Shown here in pieces: positions 48,527-61,750 of a stretch of DNA of 64,000 nt; the first letter of the stretch is position 1; every line of letters starts with the position of its first letter. Under the pieces are notes generated by a model. That model searched no databases, had not been told where the DNA came from, and was given only the letters and a program-made list of their open reading frames with translations. This stretch comes from Burhinus oedicnemus. Taxonomy: Eukaryota; Chordata; Aves; Charadriiformes; Burhinidae. The stretch spans positions 4,223,044 to 4,287,043 of the forward strand of contig VFFE01007486.1 of NCBI GenBank assembly GCA_008921705.1, read 5' to 3'. The position numbers and the translations under genes were made by a program.

Positions 48527-51338
48527 TTTTAATACCTAGAACTACACATCTGTGGGGTATTTTATACATTTACTTTATAGTCAGACTGGATTTATTTCTC
48601 TACTCTGTGATATTTCTTGCCTTTACATCAGTTAAAAGTGAAATAACTGCAGTTCTGTATATTTTAAATTCCCCCATCACCTTTGTTTGCATCCATATCA
48701 TGTAGCCATCCATAATTCTGGCTGATAATTCAGCCTATTTAACCTTTTGTTTCTCTCAGTTTGATAACTTTACATTATGGGGACAACATCAAGGAAATTA
48801 AGTAATTTTGTTATTTCATTTGTATAATTGAATTTGTCTGAACTATAGCTGAACCGGAATCCAAACTTGAGTATGGAGGACTAATCTATGCTTGCAGATT
48901 TAGCGTGAGAAGGAATACTTTTTGGATCATAGGGTAATCTTATACCAAGACTGCTGGGCAAAGATGATGGTCATAAAAGAGAAGATCGTGGAAACTTGAG
49001 GCGGCTGCTGCTCAGAGAATGATGGGTGCAGGAGTGCAGGAGATTGGTGGGGCGAGTCAGTGCTGAGAGGAAGCATGGGACAGTGCTTGCTTGGAGGGAC
49101 AAGGAACAGACCTTCCTGAAAGGATGAGCCCTCCTGCACATCCCCAGGCTATGTGTCTCCCTCACATAGGATCCAATAAGCAAGTGTAGGGCAGGACCGC
49201 AGCGTTTCTAGTGATGGCCCTAGGAAGGGTAGGAGTCAGGGCGTGCGAGCCGGTGGTGTGCACGGGGCAGGAGGAAAGCTGGCGGATCAGCTTTGATGCT
49301 CTGTGCTTAGGGCAAGCAGTCTGCTGTGGCCACTGCTTTTTGTCATCTTAAAGTGTTCACATGGTTTCTGAGAGCAGGGAATAATGGTTTCATCTCAGAC
49401 ATGTTATCGCACATTCCTGGACTAATGACCCTTAAATTTGAAATGAAGTAGCTTGGATCAGTGATGGCAAACCTTTTCAGCATCTGGTGCCAAATATACT
49501 TTAAAAAGCGCCGTAGCTCACTGCCACTAATGCCCACCCAAATCTGTCAGTGCAAAACTTGGCATTGGTACAAACACTTTGCGATCGTTGGCTTAGACAA
49601 TGGAAAGGCTCTTTGTAATTTGAGCTGCCTGTTGGATGTCTGTGCTATATAATACTGCTAGCCAGGCTGCCATTGTCCTCCGGAAGGAGTATTTTTCTTC
49701 CTAAAATTCTATGCTTAGACAAAGAATTTAGCTCAAAAGAAATATTTGATGTCTACTGCATTTCTTTTCCCATTTGTAGAGCAGAAGAAAGCTCTTAAAC
49801 TGTCCAAATCAGATCACTGCTCTCTATGTTCAGTTTTCAGTCCAACAGTGACATGTTTCTCTTGCTTCAGAAGAATGTGGATAAAACTGTACAGGAGCTT
49901 GTACGGAATAATTTTCTAGTCATGTAAGTTTCTTACTGACCCCTGTTAGTCTGAGATTATTTTATGTCTTTAAGCATGATAGTTCTCATTCATTCCAAAA
50001 TTACTTTTTTAGTTGACAGTCACCCTTAATGAGAACAAGGGTTGGCTTAGAACATTCAATTCACAGACAGTATTGCAAAAGACACTTCAGTTGGAAGGAT
50101 GTTACAATGCCTAGTAATAGATCTTTGTATCTGAGTTCCCATTATTTGTTTATGCATTCTGAGGACTTGTTTGTCCTTTTTGTTTTGTTTTGTTTTGAAT
50201 GTAGACATACGCTAAGCTTGATCCTGCCATTCAGTGGTTTTTTAGTGCTTTATGACTTATCTATTTATGCATACTTGCTATTTTGGTTCCTTGTCCTCCA
50301 AATATATGCAGTATATTTACACTAGTGTACTAGTTGCATTTTTGACTGCTGAACTGTTCACCTAAAAGCAGGATGTGAATGTAGAGGATGCGGATGAAAT
50401 ACTACCCTTTTGCCTACAGTGAAAGAAGGGCAATGTAAATGGATGAGACAATTCTGTTCATTGAATGTGTGCCATTCCAGGGGACAGTGAGGTATGCCTG
50501 CCTCATACCTAGAAATCAGTTTTTGAAAATATTTGGACCAGTATTGGGGGCCACCAACAGGGGCAATGAAGTGAATCAAAACTAGAGCGCAGCCCCTTCA
50601 TTTCAAGAAAAGTGTGAAGTGTTGTCCCAGGTATGAATTTCTCATCATGGTCATTCCACATGATCTGGATGAGACATTTCACCTCCTTTCCATCCTTGCA
50701 CTCCCCTTCTCTCTTTTTGGCTTTCATATTAACTTTCAATATGCCATATATCAATTTCCCAGCAGCTTCTAGACTCATGTGTGTGACACTGCCCCTGTCC
50801 AGTCACGCTGCTTATAAGTTTACCGTGAAAGAAACGGTTAGACATGAGACATGACAAAGCCTAACCACAAAGAGCAATCATGGAGCTCTTCAACAGCCAT
50901 CACTGCTCTGATTTTCAGCATGGGAGAAACATTACAAATGAGCTTGTGACACCTCATCAGAAGGTGAGGACCCTGCTACCAGCTGGTTTAAGGCCATCAC
51001 AGCAAGAAGTGCCCAAGAAAATGATCAAAATATGAGAAATGGGACATCAGGGCTACCACTATGCTGATTAGCTTTCTGTATATTCTTTTATGAACTATGA
51101 TACAGATTTTTGATATTAGCTCAGTTGAGGTGTGGTGTTGGATGCATATTCATTTTTCTATTGCAAATTCAGACCACCAAAAGAACAGCACTTATTGCTG
51201 CTTTTTGTGAAGCACAAAGACTAAACACTTGCCTTCTTATAAAAGAAGTGTGTGAACATCTACTGCCTTTCCCACAGTTATCCTGCAAGGAACTAGGAAA
51301 TCAAGTAGAGTCGATTTAATGCTCTTTGGTATTTTGGG
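48527..51338. other. Unrecognised noncoding sequence
   Basis: No gene or interspersed repeat is recognised. A short (TTTTG)n run lies at 50177-50198. A slightly GC-richer part lies at 48990-49290. Confidence 0.5.
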
Positions 51339-51397
51339 GGGTTGTTTTGTTTTGTTTTTTGTAAATTTTGGGGGGGGGTTGTTTGTTTTTTTGTAAA
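51339..51397. repeat. G/T low-complexity tract
   Basis: Runs of six and nine G are separated by GTTTT-type units. Only two long G runs are present, so a canonical four-run G-quadruplex is not supported. The tract makes the carboxyl end of the 146-residue minus-strand ORF at 51237-51677 a run of P, K and N residues, which argues that the ORF is spurious. Confidence 0.8.
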
Positions 51398-54300
51398 AGG
51401 CAACAATTGCCCAAAGTGGTAAAAGACACAATATTTTAGAGATAGTTAACGCAATACAAACATTCCACACACAGTTGATTAAATGAAAAGCAACCCTAAA
51501 TAACACTCTATCTATAGTACATATTTCATTCATTGCGCAGACCTGGCCTGAGGCTTGTTTAAAAAAGCACCAGATGTTTCTCCAAGAAATGTATTTGTCT
51601 TTGTGTGATGACAGATGCTCTTTGAAATCACAAAGTATGTAATAGCAGAGTTTGCCATTTGAAATCAGGAAATTCAATTTGTTTTCTCAGAGGCACAACT
51701 GAAGGGCAAAGCCCAGTAAGAATTGCTGTATAAACTAATGCTTTTTAACATTATGTACTCGTCTTGCTACTTTGAACACCATTTCCAACACTGTTCCCAG
51801 AGAGAAATGGGAAAATCAGCTTCCAAATACAAGAGACCTCTGCCAGTGGGAATTCTTCCTCTGTACTTTCCTAGTATGTTGTTTTTCTTAAACACAAGTT
51901 TACCTTTCATATTAGTCACCTCGCACAGTCTTGTAGACTGGGTTTTCAATAAGCTTATCAAATGGCTCATGGGAGAAAAACGTACTCAGTATGAACTAAT
52001 TAAACAAAGCAAATTTCTGTATACTATGTAACGTATCCTCTCAGTAATTCTTACATTGTAGCAAATTAAAATGATGCAATGCAGCAAAAGATGAATGACT
52101 GCCTAAATTTGATAGCAGAATGGTTTTGTTTCAAAGTGGTCAAAACAAACTGGCATTTAAAAAAACCACCAGTGTGATGAGCCCAGTATGTGAGTCCGTG
52201 GCTATGTATTAATAATCCAGAGAAAGTGATGACCAAGCAGGAACAGGAGTTTGACTGAAAATAAGTTTTCAACCAAACCCGCATCAAAAATCGTGGAGAG
52301 AAAGCAGGCCCAAATTTGCTTTGTTTGGGCTTCTATTACAAGTTCAGAACTTCTGCCTCATTCATGGTGAAGTTTGTTGAGGTTCAAAACCTGGAAGATT
52401 TTCATGCATCCTCAGTTCATTAGTGGTATGGAATACAAATAATGTAAAAACCCAGTGGTCTGGGCAAAAGTTAGAGCATGAATTTTAGGTCATGCATTCT
52501 TAAGAAGAGAAAGCGGTGGTTTGAAGACTGTCTCATAATGTAGATGTCCTGTAACATGTCTGAATATGCAGGACATAATTCCTCTCACATTGAGAGCAGC
52601 GGAGTTGTTTCAGGCTATAACAATTTAAATCTAGATTACTTTGAAGTGTGTAAGTTTAAGACATTTTTTTAGCTTTTCTTTTTTTAATCCTTCAGTGGTG
52701 TCAGTGTTAAACATTTGTTTTGGAATAAGCTCTGAAAAAATTATATGTTTCTATGAAAACTTTTCAAACTCCTTCGCTAAGAAATAATTTTCTTGTAAGA
52801 TATTTGGCAACCTCTGGTTTGAGGTAGAAATAGCACAAAAAAACCCCATTTCTTAAGATATCACAACTTTTGTGCTTCAAGTGTAAGCTAATGTGTTTGC
52901 ATGAAAAATATGATTTTTGTGTCATGGTCCAGCTCCATTAATCTATAACAACATAAAATATGTATAATTCTCTAATAATAAAATTAGGTGGATTTTTCCA
53001 CTGCTTTGAGTGGACACAGACAAGGTACAACTAATCCTTTTCTCACTTGTGTGACTGGGTGGGTCAATAACAATAGCCAGGAGGAGAGGAAATTCAGGGC
53101 CAAGACTTGTTCACACAGGAAAATCAGTGCGAATAAAACTAGGACGTACAACACAATGCCCCTGGAAAAGGCAATCCTGCCCTCCTGCTCCTCTCCACCT
53201 CTCCCTGCCTTGTGCCAACATCAACATGTGTATGGCCACGTGCTATAGCAGATCCAGGAACCGACCTGAGTTGAAACTGAACTGGCAAGAAGAAGGGAGG
53301 CCCATTTCTTTTTGGCTGGCACAAGTGAGTGTTAGGCCATGATGGGTGAGGGAAGGGGAAGGCTCTGCCCTTAGGCCTTACCCTTTGACAATATAGAAAG
53401 TCTTGGGAAAATAGCTTCTTAACTTGGACATCTTAGCTTCTTGTCTTCCCTTTCTTTTTTTCCAAGCTCCTGCCTACGTGTGCTGAAGGCACAGCAGGCC
53501 ACTTAGCTTTTAGATTGTCACTGTGAGGACGAGGTCTGAAGCAACTACTGAGCTGTATATCAGCCTTCTGGTTTACAGTACGTTAACTTCCCTACCTTGA
53601 AAACACCCTAGAGATACTAAAACAATCCCACACTGTAAAAATCAGGTCTTTCAGTTAAGTTGACTGGGTTTATGCGAGTGTTGAATGAGTACAAAAGAAG
53701 TCAGAATCTGACTCAGAGGTTCAGATTGCAGAGCCAGTACTGGGGAATTCCTGAATATAGCACTTGTCCAGATTTTATAATGCAGACAAATAGTGGTACA
53801 TTTATGCCTACTTCCAGTAACAGCCTGCCCATTACTGAAAAAACATGCATTTAGTTAAATTATTTTAGGAAGTAATTACTGTGTTCTTAACCCTGCAGTA
53901 ACTGGTACACAAGAGACCTGTCACTTCTGAACATTGTACACTTCATGTCTACATGACTTCCATTCATTTATGAGCTTTTCTTTTGTTTTTAATTATTGGC
54001 AACACTTAAAAGGTCTTTCACTGTAAAATTCAAATCCTTAAAATTAGATAATGTGCTATTTCTACGTACTCTTTGATCATCACTTAGAAATATATCCTGG
54101 TAACTCGCATGTTCTTCTTATGTAGCATATCCGGCTTTGATGACAGTATTTCTCTTACCAGACAATATACTCCTGGGAGTGCCACTTAGAATACAAAGAG
54201 AAACATAAGCCTGTGGATAAGTCTTTGTGGCACTGGGGTCTTATAATTCACATTTTTTACACTGTGTTGTGCTTTCCAATAGTATATCCAAAAGTTGAGA

Positions 54301-56187
54301 TCAACCTTCTGTGTTTCAGACTTGAATTCAATGCTGCATTCATTTTTTTATCATCTAAATCATTCACTCAGGGTTTGAATTCCATGTCCAAGCAGATCCA
54401 GCTGATGGTTGCTGTGGTGCCACCTTACGTCTCATCCAGGTCATTTCGGCTTGTCCCTAGCAGTCTCTGCACAGAAACTAGGCTCATCTCCTTAAACCAC
54501 TGTCAAAAAAGTGGTTTGTTTGCTCCTATATTAGCTTGCTGAAATGGTGTGGCAGAGCGACTGGTGTGATCGCTCCTCCAGAGGCTGGCATGGGGTGGGT
54601 GTGCAGTGACCAGCAGGCTGGCCATCTCAGGCCTTGATGGAGCTATCAAAGTCACTGGATGAACTTGAAGTCTGTGATCCCTGTAAATCCAATGGAGACT
54701 GTCCCACAGATGTTAACTTGCAGCAAGTAACCAAGAAATCTGTCCCTCTCCATTGAGTTTGGCACAAAAATTATATGCCTCATAGAGCCTGTGAGAACAC
54801 TGCTTCCTTGTTCTAACACCTAGCTCACCCAAGGAGCAGGGAGGCAGGCATGCAATTCTCACCAGCTTGCAAGACTCCTCTGTGAAAATTTTCCTTGAAA
54901 AATCTTGCTGGCAAAGTCTGCCAGTTTGGACGTGGGTGCAGCTATGGAGGTTTCTGAAGTTAATGGCTAAGACCAGAGATCTGAACCCTTGGGAATATCT
55001 GAGAGATGTGAAATGTAACCTCAGTGAAGGCAGGATTTCCCTTCATAGAACTAAATTTATGCTTAAAGATAGGCATGTGCTTGCACCACTTGCTGAGCTG
55101 CAGCTTCAATAAAAGCAGTTTTTTTCACTATCTTTTGCTTCAGGTTTCCCATAACCACTTCAGGATAATGAGACCCTGAGAACGTGGTCCTGAAAGAGAT
55201 GTCCTGGTTCATAAACTCCGTTCTCCCACCACATCATAGAGTCCCTTTCATTAGTTTATCCTCATCCACACATCCAAGACGTTTTCTATAAATTTAGTTT
55301 TACCCCTGAAGCTTCCAAAATGAGTTACGTTTATACCGTTTTATTCTTTTGATACTATATTTAAGCAAGCTAATTCCATGCGTTCATAGCAACCAGCATG
55401 TAGGGGCCATCAGCACAGAACAAATACACACAAAATTGTTACCAAATGTTCTTAGTATATACTTTTCAATAAAAGAGAAACAAAAAACATGCATAGTCTG
55501 ACTTCTCAACATGGCCACTTAATTACTTTCTTGACAAACATTGAATAATAAAAGGCAAATGAATTCCTTCAAGATTTTGAATTCTTTTAGCTGCAAAGTA
55601 CAGAAGATTTTTGGTGAGTGGGTGGTCTAAGAATTTGCCTTTTGTTCAACAGTTTTTCTGGAGATGTGAATAGGTCTGTGTTTTCCTAAGTGAATCAGTG
55701 CAACAGTGATATATTACCAGATAATTCACAAGGCAAATTGGTGGGGAAGGGGAGAAAACATGAATGAACATCTTTTCCAAAAGATTGACTATTGAAAGTA
55801 GGAGCTACCGGTAATGAGCTCCAGACATATTGCTGTAGGAGCGATAAGAACAGGAAACGCTTTGGGCAACATTGTTCTACAAAAATAGCCCTTTTAAAAT
55901 GCAACATGGCTGGCCTGTCTTTAGCAGCAGAGCTGTTGAAAGGATTGCATTAAATGAATTGTACGATAGATGACTCTTGACATGCTGGGCTCCTCCTTGT
56001 TTCAGATTCTACTTTATGGAGCTTGTTAAGCTCTGGGACTGGAACAGCGGACTCTTTCAACAGATAACATGAAGAAGTTCATCTAATCTTCTCTGTAGCT
56101 CCCTGTTATCTAGCATTAATGAAAAGATTAAGAATATCAGCTTATTTTCATTTGATGGGAAAGGCTCTGGGTATTTTTTTTTTACAG
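51398..56187. other. Unrecognised noncoding sequence
   Basis: No recognised repeat family. The 102-residue ORF at 51723 and the 109-residue ORF at 54213 show no domain or clear coding composition. Confidence 0.5.
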
Positions 56188-56645
56188 CCATGAAAGGAGT
56201 GTCTGACACAATCTGGGAAAGCACTGGCATTCAAACAAGTATTCTTCTGAACCCAGACAGTTATATAAGTTTCACTGGGTGCCATTGCCAATTTACTGAA
56301 AGCAATTTTTTTGATATTACGTATCATTTCAATGATGTTATAAAGACACTGAAAACTGGAATATTTGCTACCTCTTGTTCTACAGACTTTATTAGTTTGG
56401 GAACATCAGATTCCAAACAATGTAATTATTCATCATTGACTTTTTTCCCACTCTTCCCTCTGGACCAAACTTCATTTCAGGCCAGACTTGTTGGGAAACT
56501 TCAAATGAGGGAAAGAGCAACCCGCAGTAAACAAAGGCAGAAGTTCGGTTGTCATGGATGTATTTTTATGTCATGTCCCAAAAGCATTGCTCATATGAAG
56601 GTGTGCAGGTGTGTAAGCATGACTGTAGCTTATACAATACAGTAA
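56188..56645 (+). other. Longest plus-strand ORF, preceded by a splice-acceptor-like tract
   Basis: A nine-to-ten-T tract and ACAG at 56174-56187 stand two bases before an ATG that opens 151 codons to the stop at 56643. The product has no recognised domain; it begins MKGVSDTIWESTG and its last third is cysteine- and basic-residue-rich (for example KFGCHGCIFMSCPKS). The codon choice looks like the surrounding AT-rich DNA. I consider a chance ORF most likely, with a lineage-specific or noncoding transcript exon as the alternative. Confidence 0.15.
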
Positions 56646-59500
56646 TTATCTGGGTTTAAGGACTTTGCTGTTGGCAGAAGAAAAAAATCAACAGTTTCAG
56701 TTAGCAGTCCACAATTTAGGCACAGAAAATTCATAGCAGATGTTCCTTGCAAAAGCCTAGCTCTTTGGAGGGAGATAAGGGGATACATATTTCTACAAAA
56801 TACCAACTAGCACCTTTTCAAGGCATTTGTTTGCTGCTTGGGTAAAAAAAGAAATGTTTTTTCCTACATCAGATACTGTAGTTGAAAGAGAGATGTAATT
56901 AGATAATTACTTGATTTAATTATTGACTCCTTGCAAAAGAATATACGTATGTAACTTCTTGTGCTTTTTAAAACAATCTTAGTTTTAGGTCCTAGCCCAC
57001 AACACTTGAGGTTGTTCTGAAGGGAATTCTCAAGCAGTGAGAACTGAGGCACGTTTTCCACACTTCTTTAACACCAATTGTAGGCAGTTTTTCTATCTCA
57101 GTAGGCTGCAGATATATAGAGTAATTAAGGTGACTAGCTTATTGAAAACATTTTTTTTTGGTCTTTAAAATGAAAGTGAAATAGCTTGCTGATAAATTAA
57201 TTTAATCGTGTAAAAAGTAGCTTAATGGAAACATGGAAAAGACCACCTTTGGAGATGCTAAAGATTGAAAGGCATGAAGAGTATATTCTTACCAGATGAA
57301 ATGGCATGGCTCAGGGACAAGGACGTGACATGGCTGAGTTATGGTTATTCTCCATTTCTCACATGTCATCTGCCTATGAGAAGCAGAAAATAATTTGAAG
57401 TGGTACAGATTTTACTCTAATTGAAATCAGAAACCCATTGGCTTGAAGGTGTCTGAGCCCTTGTAAGCCATTTTAGATCAAACATAAGAACTACACAATA
57501 GGAATTTGGGAAACTTGTTATTGAATAATTTGTTTACTCCCAGGAAACTTGCACAGACATTTTGAACTTCTTGGGAAGACAGAATTTTCAGACACCTTCA
57601 GAAAATATACAGAAGTGACTAAACCATAAGTAGCACCGTACAGCAAACTAATTTTATTTTCTGACTTGAGGTTTCATCTTCTAGTCCTAAGCAAAGTCTA
57701 CATTCTCACTTTTGCTAAAATGGGAAGCTATTTTCTCTTGCTGTTTTTCAGTAGAGATTACTGGGCTTAATCATAAGTCTTTGGTGCCATTTTAGACTCT
57801 TCAGCATATCCCATCTTTTCCTGAAGGCTGGAGGTCTCCCAAGTTGTCCTTTGTCATATTGTAAGCCCTGGGCTGATGTGTCAGACACTCAGGGATGTAT
57901 AAAACAATGCCATATGCAACTTTTGCATTGGCAACATTTAAGCAACTGAAATCTTCTTGATGTATTTGGTGGTCTAGGACTATCAGCGGGTTATGAATCA
58001 GCTTTGATGCCTGATCATACTAGGTCTGTAGAAATTGAAGACTCATCTTTACATCAGTATTCAACATTTTGAAACCCTGTTTTTAAAGCCCTATGGAAGG
58101 AATTTAAAGATACTGGGGAGAGTCTAATAATCCTCATGTTCAACTTAAGTTTTGAGTAGAGCAGAAGACAAACTACAATGCAGTTAGAAATCCATTATTT
58201 CTCCAATCATCTGACTTTTTTTAATGAAAAAGAAAAAGGGAAGTAATTTTCTCCCCTAAAATCAATAATCTATTACTCTGATGAAAATCGTGCTTCAGCT
58301 ACCAGCCAGTTCCATAAATTGAGGAATCTGCTATGCAGTTTGCTACTAATTAGTGAGTAATACTCCATAAAAGCAATTGCGTGTGAACTCTTTCCTTTAA
58401 AAACACAACCCTCAATGGGAGTTGACTTCCTTACTCTCCTTTGAAAATTCCATCCCTGGTATTTATTATTATATTAGTAAGCAGTTATTATTCAGAAATT
58501 GACACTGGCTAATTATATTAATTGGAGAAAGCAGATAAGGAGGAAACCTCATGACTGACTCATTACAGTAAATAGTATGCATGTCTTCTTAATGGTGGGG
58601 ATACAGTGAGTTCTGCAGGAAACTCCGCTTAGGAGTTGCAAAGGGTGCAGAAATAAGTAATATTTTTTTCTGAAGACACGTACCCTGTTGAAAGAGCTTT
58701 TCATTTTTCACAGGGTTGCACTTGCATTTTGTTTGCAGCTGTTCACTCCCAAAGTCCTATACTATTGAAGCAGTGTGGCTTCTGAGCCCATCGCTGCTCT
58801 GAGGTTGTCACAACAACCAAAACTGTCAAATTTATACTCAGAATCTTGGTAAGTACAGGAAGAAACTGTACTGCTTGTATCGCACAGACATTTACTGGAG
58901 AAAATGCTTTTCTCTCCCAAAACAAATATAACTGGTTAGAACTACAGGTTACTAAAGCATGGCAAATAGGCTCAGCCCAGTCAGGAGGACTTGAAATGAC
59001 TTAAAAAAGGTCACTGAGTCCCAGACAACACAACAAATGGGTGCAAGCGTGCATTACACACCCTCTGAATATGCTTTAATGTTGTTGCTCCAAATGCCTG
59101 CTTGGATATTTTTCTGATTGTTTTTGGCAATTTCTCTTGGCATGAGACTATGATCTATGTTGAAATGATAAAGGAGACATTGTTACAATGGAGTCAGTGG
59201 CTCTGAATCATAACCCCCTGCATAATTGTTTCTCTCTTTTACTGGCAACCCACTAATACTGAGGATGCTTTTGGGTGTCTATTGCCTGTTACCGAGGTAT
59301 TTCCTATGCCCTGTGGTAAGCATTCTCATGGAACAAAGAGTCTGAGAAAATGGTCTCCTTAAAGGAGTGATCTGTGGTGTCTGTGGATAATAGAGAAATA
59401 AATTAATTCATATCCGCAAGTTAAGTATGCCTACAAGCCAGTTAAGTGCTGTTATTCTGCCTTTAAGGATAGTTCATGGCAGTATTAAGGAATGTTGTAT
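56646..59500. other. Noncoding sequence with one exon-like site
   Basis: No repeat family is recognised. On the plus strand 58739-58848 (110 nt) lies between CATTTTGTTTGCAG and TTGGTAAGTACAG. All three frames contain stops, so if it is an exon it is noncoding. Confidence 0.45.
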
Positions 59501-59589
59501 TAGAACATAAGAGCAACCACAGTAGGTCAGATCCGAGGCTTCTGCATCTCAACATGCTCTTTCCTGTTGTGATCAATAGCAAATGACAT
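59501..59589 (-). mobile_element. Old CR1-like LINE 3' end remnant
   Basis: TTAGAACATAAGAGCAACCAC, AGTAGGTCAGATC and, after a degraded middle, GTGATCAATAGCAAATGAC follow in order the antisense of an old amniote LINE 3' end that I recall as AGAACATAAGAA, ACTGGGTCAGACC, GTGGCCAATAGCAGATG. The strong decay indicates great age. Family assignment is from memory. Confidence 0.5.
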
Positions 59590-61231
59590 CACTCAGAAGT
59601 ATACGAAAGTGAAAAGCATCAGATTTGAAGATCTAGTGGGCATTATACTGTATTGTAATAGATAAAACTCAATGACATATTCTATATAAAAAACTCTCTA
59701 ATGCAGATTATGTTGGAGCATGTGGTATCTTCAGCAAAGACTGAAGAGGAAAGAAACTCAACATGGTATCCCAGACCTGCACACCAAAATGTATGTCTGA
59801 CCTGGATTTGGGTCATAAGGTTAGGTCACATTTATGATTTTTTTCTCTTTAATTGTTATTGAACCCACCACAGGAACGTTAATGTTACAGAAGACTAAAT
59901 TCAGAGCTCTAAATTTCCAGCCTCCTTTTCTAACACATGGATAATTTCGCTTCTCATTGTAGCATTGTTAGTCTGGCCATTACATTAAAATAGGAGAAGG
60001 CAATGAACAACCAGGCTTCATGTAAATTTAGTGCAGGTGCACCCTTCCGTGTCTTATCTTTTTGATATGTGTCTTTTGAAACATCTGGCTCATGCCAAAA
60101 TAATTTAAAACTAAACACTCCCTTCCACAACTACCTTGTGCTCTTTGAAGGTATTCCCCAGTTGTTAAGAATAAAAAAACATAATGTGAATTTGGATATG
60201 GATGGAAGCATAAACTGCATAAGGTTTACATATGGTTTACACTGAGAAATAATAACCGAGGCTGTAAAAGACATCAGCATTGTTGAGCAAACAACTTGAA
60301 ACTTGATTCTTCCAAGAAAAGAAGGAAATAATTCCTTGCAAAATGAATTTTGATGCAAACATTCATAAACACTATGGCTACAGAATACTGTAGGGGAATG
60401 CGAACACTGCAGGCTTGCTACTGTAGTGATCAAACCTGTTGCTCTAACATATAAAGTTCTTTATCTAAGTGTATTGCTTCTCATTTAAGGACTGATGCAT
60501 GTAAAGAGGTATTTATACCACCCACAGGAGTCTCCTTTCTCCTACATGGACAGTATAATTTACCTTATTTTTGAGCTATAACCTACACAATGCAGCACCT
60601 ACAAAATTGTTGAGCTCCCAGTGTTATCAAAGGTGAGAATACTGTTTACCTCAGTGTAAACTATATCAAAGATAATGAAAAGCACTTATCCTAAACAGTT
60701 AGTACCAAGCTTGGTGAAACTGTATCAGGGTAAAATTCTCACTTCATTTTCAGTAAATAGGTACTGACCTACTCTGGTGGTGTCATTCGAGATTGACTTG
60801 ATCATTTGAGATCACATGGAAACTGTGATAATAAGGGCCCAACATGTTGCTTGCTTATCTCCTAGTGTCTAACAATATATCATACACTGTGCATATCTGG
60901 AGAAATCATTTGATTTCTGCTGGTGCAGATTAAAGTGGAAATTGACCCACCATGTTTTAGATACACTGTAAACCCTTTCCATTTGATCCAGAATTACTGA
61001 GCACTGAAGAAAATATTTAATGCAGCTAAAGTTAATTAATAATGTTCATGAGTGATCGTTTGATTCGTGGTACCTTAAATGTGCAGGTTGATCCCACTCA
61101 ATGAAACAAACACAAAAGAATTTTTAGAAATCCAGCTCTCAAGGTTCCTCTTGGTCTGAGGCAGACTGATCAAATTCAGACCAAATCTGTTTTTCTCCCC
61201 TCATCTGCTCTCATTTTACATGCAAGTACAT
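59590..61231. other. Unrecognised noncoding sequence
   Basis: AT-rich unique DNA without recognised genes or repeats. The 100-residue minus-strand ORF at 60131-60433 has no recognisable features. Confidence 0.5.
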
Positions 61232-61284
61232 GAATTTGAAATCAGTGGAATTACGTATGTGTAACTGAGAACAGAATTTGGCCC
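61232..61284. repeat. Probable ancient amniote interspersed repeat fragment
   Basis: TTGAAATCAGTGGAATTACG and TGTAACTGAGAACAGAATTT followed by GGCCC match a phrase that I recall as recurrent in bird, crocodile and turtle genomes (TCAATGGAGTTACAC, GTGTAACTGAGAGCAGAAT, TTGGCCC). I cannot name the family. Confidence 0.4.
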
Positions 61285-61680
61285 TTCAGCTGTCTCCGCA
61301 CCTCTCCTTTCTCATAAAATTTTATTTTTCTTAGCAAATGATTTAAATATGTTCAGTTATGTTGTTGTCCAAGATAGATATCTGCTCATTAGGCATCTGT
61401 GTTGTGGAGTAAGCTGTGGATCAGCAGTTAAACACGAGAGTTTAAGCAGATCCCTATAAACCCTGGTTTGTTTCAAGTCCAGCACAGATGTAGAGCTGTT
61501 CGTCCTCATTTAATAGCTAGTATATCCCTGAGGTTTTGGTATTTAAATGGCATCATTTTCCCTTCTGTGCCTCATAATCTTTGTATTGCACCTCTTCATT
61601 AAACATTACTTCCAGGCCATGATACTCAGCTTACTGTTATTTAATGTTCCTTAATTTTTTCCCACTACAGCTCTTTCTTC
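61285..61680. other. Unrecognised noncoding sequence
   Basis: AT-rich DNA between two old repeat-like fragments. It may be part of the same degraded element, but nothing specific is visible. Confidence 0.4.
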
Positions 61681-61750
61681 AGAGCCAAAATTGGAGTGTT
61701 CTTTCAGGCTGAAATCTTGGTGAAACTCCCACTGAAACTGATGCACCCCA
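61681..61750. repeat. Possible second fragment of the ancient repeat
   Basis: CTTGGTGAAACTCCCACTGA resembles the phrase AAACTCCCATTGACTTCAAT that I recall from old archosaur and turtle repeats. The match is short. Confidence 0.25.

Noticed and set aside
51339..51397. Possible G-quadruplex
   Set aside because: Only two long G runs are present, fewer than the four needed for a canonical intramolecular fold.
51237..51677. 146-residue minus-strand ORF
   Set aside because: The carboxyl part is the translated G/T low-complexity tract at 51339-51397. No domain is visible in the rest, and the composition is that of AT-rich noncoding DNA.
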